Assembly (NCBI GenBank): GCA_910587835.1
Contig: CAJUNQ010000116.1
Span: 1-9,964 of the forward strand
Source of the DNA: an uncultured Oscillospiraceae bacterium
Lineage (GTDB): Bacteria; Bacillota; Clostridia; Oscillospirales; Acutalibacteraceae
DNA length: 9,964 bases
Direction: 5' to 3'
Of the stretch, positions 1 through 5,630 are shown in pieces (the first letter of the stretch is position 1; every line of letters begins with the position of its first letter). Both the position numbers and the translations under genes were made by a program. The notes beneath the pieces are model-generated. The model saw only the letters and a list, made by a program, of their open reading frames with translations, ran no database searches and had not been told where the DNA came from.

Positions 1-1
1 G

Positions 2-928
2 GGCGGCTACTGGCAGGCGCAGACGGTGAAGGCCATCCTCCAGAACGAGGTCTATATCGGCCACATGGTGCAGAACAAGACCGGCAATGTGTCCTACAAG
101 GTCCACAAGCAGGTGGACAAGCCGGAGAGCGAGTGGATACGAGTGGAGGGGACGCATGAGCCGCTGGTGTCCATGGAGGTCTGGGAACTGGTGCGGACGA
201 TTGAGAAGCAGAACACTCGGAGCCGGACACAGGCAAATGGGGAGACAGCTCTCTTTGCCGGACTGCTTCGGTGTATGGACTGTGGTTCGTTGATGCGTAG
301 TTACCATGACGGGCGGCGGCGCAAAGACGGCTCCAAGTCCAGCTACCGCAGTTACGCCTGCGGCCGCTACTCCAGCGGCGGAAAGACCGTCTGCACAGCG
401 CATATCATGAACCAGCGTGTTCTGATTGAAATCGTGCTGACGGACATCCGGGCAAAGGCGGAACTGGCGAAGCGTGACCCGGACAGCCTGATAGAGCGGA
501 TACAGGCCCAGCGCAAGGCGGCCACCGCCGGAGAGATCAAGCGGGCGCAGGCCACCTTGACAGCCGTTGAGAAGCGGCTTGCGGAACTTTCCAGGCTGAC
601 CCAGGCCATCTATGAGGACAAGGTGATGGGGCGTATCCCGGAGACTGTCTGCGTCCAGCTGATGAACCAGTATGAGGCCGAGCGCGCTGAGAAGCTGGAG
701 CAGAGGGCGCATTTGTCGGGTGAACTGGAGGCGTATCAGCAGGAGACGGATGATGTTCAGCAGTGGATGTCCCTGATTAGGGAGTACGCAAAGTTGGAAG
801 AACTTGACCGTCCCACCCTCCTGCGGCTCATTAAGCGCATCGACATCGGAGAGCGGAAGATAGAGGACGGGCGCAAGGTTCGGGATATCCGCATCCACTA
901 CAATTTCGTGGGCTATATCGAAGCCTGA
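2..928 (+). CDS. Large serine recombinase, C-terminal part (5' end outside window)
   Basis: Open at the window edge: the frame runs back from the GTG at 26 to base 2 (GGYWQAQT), so 26 is not the real start. The catalytic serine domain lies upstream. Visible, numbered from the codon at 26: end of the recombinase domain with the pattern V..IL.NE.Y.G at residues 1-12; a zinc ribbon with C83/C86 and C112/C123; a charged, Ala/Glu/Arg-rich coiled-coil stretch at about 153-245; and a C-terminal DUF4368-like segment ending YNFVGYIE. This order is typical of TndX/TnpX-like recombinases of clostridial integrative elements, which integrate and excise their element with no host replication. It lies close to a mobile/host junction near 1500, as expected for a recombinase at the end of its element. 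Family call is firm; the exact element is not recognised. Confidence 0.93.
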   Translation, partial: GGYWQAQTVKAILQNEVYIGHMVQNKTGNVSYKVHKQVDKPESEWIRVEGTHEPLVSMEVWELVRTIEKQNTRSRTQANGETALFAGLLRCMDCGSLMRSYHDGRRRKDGSKSSYRSYACGRYSSGGKTVCTAHIMNQRVLIEIVLTDIRAKAELAKRDPDSLIERIQAQRKAATAGEIKRAQATLTAVEKRLAELSRLTQAIYEDKVMGRIPETVCVQLMNQYEAERAEKLEQRAHLSGELEAYQQETDDVQQWMSLIREYAKLEELDRPTLLRLIKRIDIGERKIEDGRKVRDIRIHYNFVGYIEA

Positions 929-931
929 CAT

Positions 932-959
932 GAAAAAGCCCCGGTTTTATTCCGGGGCT
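932..959 (-). terminator. Hairpin after the recombinase, with its T-tract on the minus strand
   Basis: A perfect 8-bp stem AGCCCCGG (937-944) / CCGGGGCT (952-959) with a 7-nt loop lies just behind the recombinase stop. The run of A before the stem gives a TTTTT tail when read on the minus strand, whereas the plus strand continues ACATACC without a T-run. It is therefore a good intrinsic terminator only for leftward transcription, and a weak one for the recombinase. Confidence 0.6.
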
Positions 960-993
960 ACATACCAGCTAATACCATCTTGCCGGTTCACAT

Positions 994-1647
994 ATGCACT
1001 GCGTTCTTTATGTAAGGTTCTCATCCGACTGGGTGGTGAAATGTTCCGGTAAGGGGTGCTCAGATGGAGCGGTCTACACCACGGATGGGTACGGCTTTCT
1101 CTGCTTGCCCCGTAACATCACGGAGCGTTTAGCCCAGCAGCACTACACATTTGAAGAAACAGACGCCTGGCTAGACCTATGGTGTCACACAGTTTGGGAG
1201 GACTCGGATAATGGGTTCTCCTTTTTTGCGCCAACAATTCAGTACGGCAAGTATGGCGCAAACATAACTTTGGAAACCCTGGGACAGCGCTGGGGCTGGG
1301 AAAAGACCAAGGTATGGAGATTCTTACAAAAGTATGGGGATGCCTTTTCTCTGTACCGTCTGCCCGGCAATTATGGCTGTCTCATTTTTAATAAACTGTA
1401 CCCGACAAGTACACAGGTTTCATTACCTACTCAGAAGGATGTCGTGCGCATTTTTGAGGAAATACGTTTCCTCGGCGCGAATACGCACAAGGGAAATGTG
1501 GGGCAAGCCCAACTGCTCCGGCTGATCTCGGACCGCACCTTAAAGGCGGCCCAGATCGTCATCGCTACAGTACCCATTTTGCTGGTCTACCCATTCTTGC
1601 AGAAATATTTTGTAGCCGGCATGACCCTTGGCAGCGTGAAAGGATAG
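994..1647 (+). CDS. Chimeric ORF: truncated mobile-element protein fused to ABC permease tail
   Basis: The 217-residue frame has two unrelated halves. Residues 1 to about 167 (rich in W, e.g. WLDLWCHTVWED, QYGKYG, LGQRWGWEKTKVW, then GCLIFNKLYP) resemble a protein that recurs in clostridial conjugative elements. It has no known function; the GQRWGWEKTKVWRFL part looks like a winged-helix DNA-binding segment. From about residue 178 (DRTLKAAQIVIATVPILLVY, then PFLQKYFVAGMTLGSVKG) it is the C-terminus of an LplC/YtcP-type sugar ABC permease. The switch lies between about 1490 and 1525. The start at 994 has no ribosome binding site and the true start is uncertain. The stop codon overlaps the ribosome binding site of the next gene, which was evidently the permease's operon partner. 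A functional fusion is unlikely. An assembly chimera cannot be excluded. Confidence 0.75.
   Translation: MHCVLYVRFSSDWVVKCSGKGCSDGAVYTTDGYGFLCLPRNITERLAQQHYTFEETDAWLDLWCHTVWEDSDNGFSFFAPTIQYGKYGANITLETLGQRWGWEKTKVWRFLQKYGDAFSLYRLPGNYGCLIFNKLYPTSTQVSLPTQKDVVRIFEEIRFLGANTHKGNVGQAQLLRLISDRTLKAAQIVIATVPILLVYPFLQKYFVAGMTLGSVKG
1510..1647 (+). pseudogene. 3' remnant of carbohydrate ABC transporter permease (LplC/YtcP type)
   Basis: Only the last transmembrane helix (IVIATVPILLVYPFLQKYF) and the family-typical end GMTLGSVKG remain, roughly 40 of an expected 290-310 residues. The EAA loop and the other helices are missing, replaced by mobile-element sequence. In intact relatives this membrane subunit would pair with another permease and a lipid-anchored solute-binding protein to import oligosaccharides. 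Its stop codon TAG (1645-1647) lies within the TAGGAGG ribosome binding site of the UroD-like gene, which shows that the two were cotranscribed. Left boundary approximate. Confidence 0.8.
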
Positions 1648-1651
1648 GAGG
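1645..1651 (+). promoter_or_regulatory. Ribosome binding site overlapping the permease stop codon
   Basis: TAGGAGG, with 5 nt (CCAAA) before the ATG at 1657. The first three bases are the stop codon of the upstream frame. This fixes the start of the UroD-like gene and points to translational coupling with the former permease gene. Confidence 0.8.
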
Positions 1652-1656
1652 CCAAA

Positions 1657-2814
1657 ATGAAACAGCTACCCGATTTCAAAGAGCATAACCGGCAGACGCG
1701 CCAGCTATGGGAGGACTTCCACAAGGGGGTCCATCAACGGGTGCCCATGATCGCCGGAGTTTCGGACCGGTACTATGTGCTGAATCCGGCAACCAATCCC
1801 AAGGGGGTTTCCTTCTACGACTACTCCAACGACCCAGACCTGATGTTCGACATGCAGTGCGCGTTCAGTGAATACGCACGGTTCCACATTCCCGGCGACC
1901 ATGAAATGGGCGTCCCCGAGGCGGGTTGGACGGTGAACGTGGACTTCCAGAACTACTATGAGGCGGCCTGGTACGGCTGCCAGGTATGCTACCCGGAGGG
2001 GGAGGTCCCCTTCGCTGTCCCCATGCTGGGGGACGATAACAAGGAGCAATTATTCGCTCAGGGGCTCCCGGACCCCTTTGGCGGCTTTATGTCCAAAGCC
2101 AAAGAGTATTACGACCGCTTCCGGGAGCGGATGAAGACCCGAACCATCCTCGGCCAAAGAATCACAGAGCTGGGGGCGTGGTTCACCACCACCGACGGCC
2201 CCTTCACCGTAGCCTGCGAACTGCGGGGGGCGGATAAGCTGTGTGTGGATATCTACGAGGACCCGGATTTTTACCATCAGCTCATGGACTACCTAACCGA
2301 AAGCATGATTCAGCGGATGAAAGCGTGGCGGAAGTATATGGGCCAGCCGGAGATCACCAAAGCCTTTGGCTTCGCGGACGACAGCATCATGCTCCTTTCC
2401 CGGGAGATGTACCGGGAGTATGTCCTGCCCTATCATAAGCGGATGGCCCAGGCTCTGTCTACCATGGAGGAACGGGGCGGGGTGCATCTCTGCGGGGACG
2501 CCACCCGGCACTTTAAAACCCTGCGGGACGAGCTGAACATCTACAGCTTTGACACAGGTTTTCCGGTAGACCACCGCGCCCTGTGCCAGGAGCTGGGGCC
2601 GGAGGTGGTCATCCAGGGCGGGCCCAGGGCCCAACTGATCCAGATGGGCAGCCGGGAGGAAATCCGGGCGGAATCCAAACGAATCCTGGACGAGGTGAAG
2701 CCGGTTTCCCGGACTTTCATCTTCCGGGATGGAAACGATATCCCACCCTATACGCCGTTGGAAAATATCCAGGCCCTCTATGACGCGTGCCTGGAGTTCG
2801 GCCGGTATGAATGA
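1657..2814 (+). CDS. Uroporphyrinogen decarboxylase (UroD)-family protein, methyltransferase-like (UroD1)
   Basis: 385 residues, complete. It belongs to the UroD superfamily (TIM barrel), whose non-haem members include the corrinoid methyltransferases MtaA, MtbA and CmuA; it is unlikely to be a true HemE. Visible: DGPFTVACELRGADKLCVDI followed by YEDPDF (residues 180-206), DDSIMLLSREMYREYVLPYH (241-260), the metal-site motif HLCGD at 277-281, FDTGFPVD (298-305), GGPRAQL (321-327) and the C-terminal FRDGNDIPP (356-364). In MtaA-like enzymes zinc is held by His-x-Cys plus a late Cys. Here H277 and C279 are present but the late position is N360, so the site is altered. It is followed 35 nt later by an MttB-like methyltransferase, which suggests methyl or C1 transfer from a compound brought in by the former ABC transporter. 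No corrinoid protein is nearby. The reaction is not known. Confidence 0.85.
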   Translation: MKQLPDFKEHNRQTRQLWEDFHKGVHQRVPMIAGVSDRYYVLNPATNPKGVSFYDYSNDPDLMFDMQCAFSEYARFHIPGDHEMGVPEAGWTVNVDFQNYYEAAWYGCQVCYPEGEVPFAVPMLGDDNKEQLFAQGLPDPFGGFMSKAKEYYDRFRERMKTRTILGQRITELGAWFTTTDGPFTVACELRGADKLCVDIYEDPDFYHQLMDYLTESMIQRMKAWRKYMGQPEITKAFGFADDSIMLLSREMYREYVLPYHKRMAQALSTMEERGGVHLCGDATRHFKTLRDELNIYSFDTGFPVDHRALCQELGPEVVIQGGPRAQLIQMGSREEIRAESKRILDEVKPVSRTFIFRDGNDIPPYTPLENIQALYDACLEFGRYE

Positions 2815-2849
2815 AAGAATTGTAAAGAAAGGAACACAGGGCAAAGCCT

Positions 2850-4250
2850 ATGAAACAGATTAAATCATCCATTGAGGTACTCTCCCAGGCAGAGCTGATG
2901 CTCATCCACAATGCCGCCTTGAAGACCCTGAGCCGCGTGGGTATGAAAGTGCCCAACGACGAAGTGCTGGACATGTGCGCCGCAGAGGGCTGCGAGATCG
3001 ACAAGGAGAAGCAGGTGGTGAAATTTCCCGTCCCGGTGATGGAGCAGTTTATCGACGCCATGCGCGCTTCCAGCGAGCATAAGCCCCAGGACCACGCCCA
3101 GAAGCTGGGCGGGTGGATATCCACCCAGGTCAGCCTGGTTGACTACGGCGCCAAGACCCGCCGCTACGGCCTGCGGGACGATAATTTTAAAAATATCAAG
3201 CTGGTAGAATCCCTGAAGAATATCCCCGCCTGCAACGCGGCAGTGGTACCCTCCGACGTTCCCTATGACATCGCCGATGTGGTGTCCATTGCCGACATCC
3301 AAAAATATTCCACTAAGCCTGGCGGGACCTATATTCTTACCCCCACCGGAGCAAAATATGTAAGCCAGGTCAACAAGGTGCTGGGCCTGAAGGACGGCTA
3401 CCTGTTCGAGACCATCAGCCCCCTGAGCTTTAAAAAGGACACGGTGGACATGGCGCTGGCTTTTGCCAAAAACGGCGGCGGGTTGGGCATCGCCCCGATG
3501 GCCATGAGCTCCGCCACCGCCCCGGTTACAATCTCGGGCACCCTGGCCATTGAAACAGCCGAGGTACTGGGAAGCTGCTTCCTGGTGCGGATGATGACCG
3601 GAAATTATCCCGGCTTTGCCGCCTCCTGCCACTCCGTGGACCCCCGCTCCATGCTGTGTTCTTTCGGCTCCCCCAACCAGGCGCTGTTCGGCGTGGCGGT
3701 ATCGCAGCTGTGCAAGTTCTACGGCCTGCAAGGCGGCACCAACACCGGCCTGACCGATGCCCTCGTTCCGGACTTCCAGGGCGGCCTGGAAAAGGGCCTG
3801 ACCGCAGCCTTCAACAGCTTGGGAGGGTTAAACAGCATCGGCTGCCAGGGCATTGTGGGAGCTGACCAGGGCTTCAGCTTTGAGCAGCTGGTCATTGACA
3901 ACGAGTGGATCGATTACTACAACTATATTGTCAGCGGCTTCGAGGTGACAGAGGAGCTCATTGGCTACGACATGATCGAAGCAGTCGGCATCGGCGGCAA
4001 CTTCCTGGGCGAGGAGCACACGGTGGAGCATATGCGGGACAGCTATTGGATCTCCAACATCTTCAACCGGGACGATTGGAGCAACTGGGTTGCCAAGGGC
4101 GCTAAGGATATTTACGACGTGGCCCATGCCTATGTGGAGAAGGCCACCGAGGGGTATCAGAATATGGAGCCTGTGCTGGCGCCGTCGCTTTGCGAGGAAC
4201 TGGACCGGATCGTCGCAGAGGCCTATTGCGAGGTGGAGAGCAAGGAATAA
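2850..4250 (+). CDS. MttB-family (trimethylamine methyltransferase-like) protein, non-pyrrolysine
   Basis: 466 residues, complete, in the MttB/COG5598 superfamily. Characterised members move a methyl group from a quaternary amine (glycine betaine, proline betaine, carnitine) or, in the pyrrolysine-containing archaeal type, trimethylamine, to a corrinoid protein. Visible: N-terminal IHNAALKTLSRVGMKV (19-34); GLGIAPMAMSSATAPVTISG (211-230) of the barrel; QGGTNTGLTD (294-303), where pyrrolysine MttB has its amber codon but this gene has ordinary sense codons; FEQLVIDNE (344-352); and GGNFLGEEHTVEHM (382-395). There is no in-frame TAG. The ribosome binding site is poor: CAGGG about 8 nt ahead, with AAAGGA 16 nt ahead. 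Gap to UroD1 is 35 nt, so probably one transcript. It normally needs a cobalamin-binding MtbC-like partner, which is absent here. Substrate unknown. Confidence 0.88.
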   Translation: MKQIKSSIEVLSQAELMLIHNAALKTLSRVGMKVPNDEVLDMCAAEGCEIDKEKQVVKFPVPVMEQFIDAMRASSEHKPQDHAQKLGGWISTQVSLVDYGAKTRRYGLRDDNFKNIKLVESLKNIPACNAAVVPSDVPYDIADVVSIADIQKYSTKPGGTYILTPTGAKYVSQVNKVLGLKDGYLFETISPLSFKKDTVDMALAFAKNGGGLGIAPMAMSSATAPVTISGTLAIETAEVLGSCFLVRMMTGNYPGFAASCHSVDPRSMLCSFGSPNQALFGVAVSQLCKFYGLQGGTNTGLTDALVPDFQGGLEKGLTAAFNSLGGLNSIGCQGIVGADQGFSFEQLVIDNEWIDYYNYIVSGFEVTEELIGYDMIEAVGIGGNFLGEEHTVEHMRDSYWISNIFNRDDWSNWVAKGAKDIYDVAHAYVEKATEGYQNMEPVLAPSLCEELDRIVAEAYCEVESKE

Positions 4251-4307
4251 GCAGAGCATGGCGTGGCGGGGATGTCTTCCCCGGTACCTTCCCCGTCAGA
4301 GAACACT

Positions 4308-4351
4308 GAGAAAGACCCTGGTACAACAGCTGCTGTGCCAGGGTCTTTCTC
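4308..4351. terminator. Symmetrical (bidirectional) terminator between MttB-like and NagB-like genes
   Basis: A 14-bp perfect stem GAGAAAGACCCTGG (4308-4321) / CCAGGGTCTTTCTC (4338-4351), with a further inner stem ACAGC/GCTGT around T4331. Because the stem base is AGAAA/TTTCT, each strand reads a GC-rich hairpin followed by TTTCTC, which suits two convergent genes. A second small hairpin, CGGGGA-tgtct-TCCCCG (4267-4283), lies upstream in the same 163-bp gap; it has no T-run. Confidence 0.82.
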
Positions 4352-4413
4352 GTTAACGCAGTTCAACACATGTGGCAATTTTTAGGTGCATTTCCTATAA
4401 ATATCCGCAAAGC

Positions 4414-5163
4414 TTACTGGGCCAGCTCCAGACCAGGGCAAAGGGAGGCGGCGTCCAGGTCGCACCAGAGTGCGGCCTGGGGCATCTCCTTCAGCGCGGT
4501 GGCAGGCAGGCGGGTAGTGACAGGGCTTTCCAGAACTTCCTTCAAAATGGGCGCTTTTTTTGCACCGTTCACCAGAAGCAGCACCTGCCTGGCGGCCATA
4601 TCGGCAATGCCAATGGTCAGCCCGCCGGTCAGCTGGGGCGCAGACCTGGCCGGGTCAAAGTATTTCTGGCCAATCCGCTGGGTTACGCTGTCCAAAGCGG
4701 TGGCGTGCACCGAAAGGGAGAAGTCCGTTCCGGGCTCGTTCAAAGCTAAGTGGCCGTTCATACCCATGCCCAAAATGAGGAAGTCGATCCCGCCCTCAGC
4801 TGTGATAAACTCCCCGAGAGCCTGACATTCCCTGGCGATATCTTGGGTGCGGCCATCTACCAAACGCACCCGGCGCGCGGGAATATTCACCTGAGAGAGG
4901 AAATTCTGCCTGAGGAAGTCGCCGCAGCTTCCAGAGTCGGTTTCGTTCATGCCAAGCCACTCGTCCATAGCGACAAAGCCTGCCCGGGAAAAATCCGCCT
5001 CTCCCACCTGAGCCCGGCGGCTGAGTTCCTGAAAAACTCCCAGGGAGGAATGGCCCGCCGCAATGCAGAGCAGGCTGTCCGGCTTGTCCCGCAGCTGGGC
5101 GCAGACCCGGTCCGCAGCCCGGGCGGAGAGGATCTTGTCATCTTTGAATACTTTTATTTTCAT
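4414..5163 (-). CDS. NagB-family protein (glucosamine-6-phosphate deaminase-like)
   Basis: 249 residues, the usual length for this family. It resembles NagB, which turns glucosamine-6-phosphate into fructose-6-phosphate and ammonia in the cytoplasm. Visible: MDEWLG (66-71, the acidic pair), SCGDFLRQNF (79-88) as in the NagB SYYxFMxxxFF region, and the active-site motif GMGMNGHLALNEPGT (132-146) with N136, H138 and E143. Asn at that first position is also what Bacillus-type NagB has. The phosphate loop is unusual: IAAGHSSLG (34-42) in place of the common TGxTP. That leaves room for another amino-sugar or sugar phosphate. The ATG at 5163 is preceded by GGAGAAAGGTG. It is convergent with MttB and divergent from the ROK gene, which probably controls it. 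A 6-phosphogluconolactonase-like role is less likely. Confidence 0.85.
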   Translation of the reverse strand: MKIKVFKDDKILSARAADRVCAQLRDKPDSLLCIAAGHSSLGVFQELSRRAQVGEADFSRAGFVAMDEWLGMNETDSGSCGDFLRQNFLSQVNIPARRVRLVDGRTQDIARECQALGEFITAEGGIDFLILGMGMNGHLALNEPGTDFSLSVHATALDSVTQRIGQKYFDPARSAPQLTGGLTIGIADMAARQVLLLVNGAKKAPILKEVLESPVTTRLPATALKEMPQAALWCDLDAASLCPGLELAQ

Positions 5164-5200
5164 CGCGTCACCTTTCTCCGGGCATGCCGGAGCCTTCCTG

Positions 5201-5215
5201 TTTAATAAATTTACT
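5201..5215. promoter_or_regulatory. Candidate ROK operator in the NagB-like gene leader
   Basis: TTTAATAAATTTACT (plus strand) matches 11 of 15 positions of TTTAATCTATTTAAA, which is the reverse complement of the palindrome in the ROK promoter (5597-5611). It sits downstream of the predicted start of transcription of the NagB-like gene, where a bound repressor could block transcription. Both sites are AT-rich, so chance similarity is possible. Confidence 0.3.
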
Positions 5216-5239
5216 TAAAAATATTGGGGTGCAGAAAGA

Positions 5240-5267
5240 AATATAACGGATAAGAAGAATTTGTTAA
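5240..5267 (-). promoter_or_regulatory. Predicted promoter of the NagB-like gene
   Basis: On the minus strand there is TTAACA (5262-5267, 5/6 to consensus), a 16-nt spacer, then TATATT (5240-5245, 5/6). Transcription would begin near 5233, giving a leader of about 70 nt before the ATG at 5163. Confidence 0.5.
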
Positions 5268-5311
5268 AACGCAAGGCATGTTGCAAATCTCCGTCAGCAC
5301 CAGCCCTGAAG

Positions 5312-5478
5312 TTAGGGCTTGTTTGAAAAATCGGAAAGGCCGTCTTTTTACCCAGAAGGGGCCCCTTTCTGCATCAAAAATCCTCGCCAATCGGAAGATT
5401 GCCTTGCGGTTTTTTCCTTGAAATGAACCCCTTCTGGGTAAAAATTCGTCATTTCCTCTATTTTCAAACAAGCCCTAA
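5312..5478. repeat. MITE-like palindromic element with TA ends
   Basis: A 167-bp palindrome with no transposase. The outer arms are perfect over 18 bp: TTAGGGCTTGTTTGAAAA (5312-5329) against TTTTCAAACAAGCCCTAA (5461-5478). A smaller paired patch is GGAAA/TTTCC (5333-5337 / 5452-5456). The inner arms are perfect over 17 bp: TTTTTACCCAGAAGGGG (5345-5361) against CCCCTTCTGGGTAAAAA (5428-5444). TA at both tips fits the TA target duplication of IS630/mariner-type transposons. The element lies between the two divergent promoters, and its transcript would fold into a long hairpin. Confidence 0.8.
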
Positions 5479-5566
5479 ACGGGGAAATGCGGAAAAATTC
5501 TTAGGAAGGACGGTTTGTTAAATTGGGAAAACTCCCCCGGTTTTTTCCTCAAATTGCCAGAATCTC

Positions 5567-5595
5567 TTGACAGCCACCTCAGATGCTTCTATAAT
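5567..5595 (+). promoter_or_regulatory. Consensus sigma-A promoter of the ROK regulator gene
   Basis: TTGACA (5567-5572), a 17-nt spacer and TATAAT (5590-5595): both hexamers and the spacing match the sigma-70/sigma-A consensus exactly. Transcription would start near 5602, about 29 nt before the GTG at 5631. Confidence 0.88.
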
Positions 5596-5596
5596 G

Positions 5597-5611
5597 TTTA
5601 AATAGATTAAA
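5597..5611. promoter_or_regulatory. Candidate autoregulatory operator
   Basis: TTTAA-ATAGA-TTAAA is a perfect 5-bp inverted repeat placed at the predicted transcription start, directly after the -10 box. A repressor bound here would shut the strong promoter. AT-rich palindromes are known for NagC/XylR-type ROK repressors; assignment to this protein is inferred from position. Confidence 0.4.
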
Positions 5612-5617
5612 TATATC

Positions 5618-5625
5618 GGAGGAAA
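5618..5625 (+). promoter_or_regulatory. Ribosome binding site deciding the GTG start of the ROK gene
   Basis: GGAGGAAA lies 5 nt before GTG at 5631. This supports the GTG over later in-frame ATG codons and retains residues ahead of the helix-turn-helix. Confidence 0.75.
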
Positions 5626-5630
5626 CCCCT

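Noticed and set aside
2815..2849. Cobalamin riboswitch ahead of the methyltransferase genes
   Set aside because: The gaps before UroD1 and MttB (9 and 35 nt) are far too short, and nothing like a B12 box was seen in the other intergenic stretches.
2865..3731. 288-residue minus-strand ORF
   Set aside because: Complete antisense shadow of the MttB-like gene, which has clear family motifs in its own frame.
2850..4250. Pyrrolysine-type MttB with amber read-through
   Set aside because: No in-frame TAG occurs; the frame is continuous through the region that carries pyrrolysine in archaeal MttB.
4738..4770. Catalytic Asp to Asn change in the NagB-like enzyme as a sign of inactivity
   Set aside because: Bacillus-type NagB also has Asn in this NGH motif, so it is a normal family variant.
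5211..5471. 86-residue minus-strand ORF
   Set aside because: It lies almost wholly inside the palindromic MITE and has no ribosome binding site; the reading is a by-product of the repeat.
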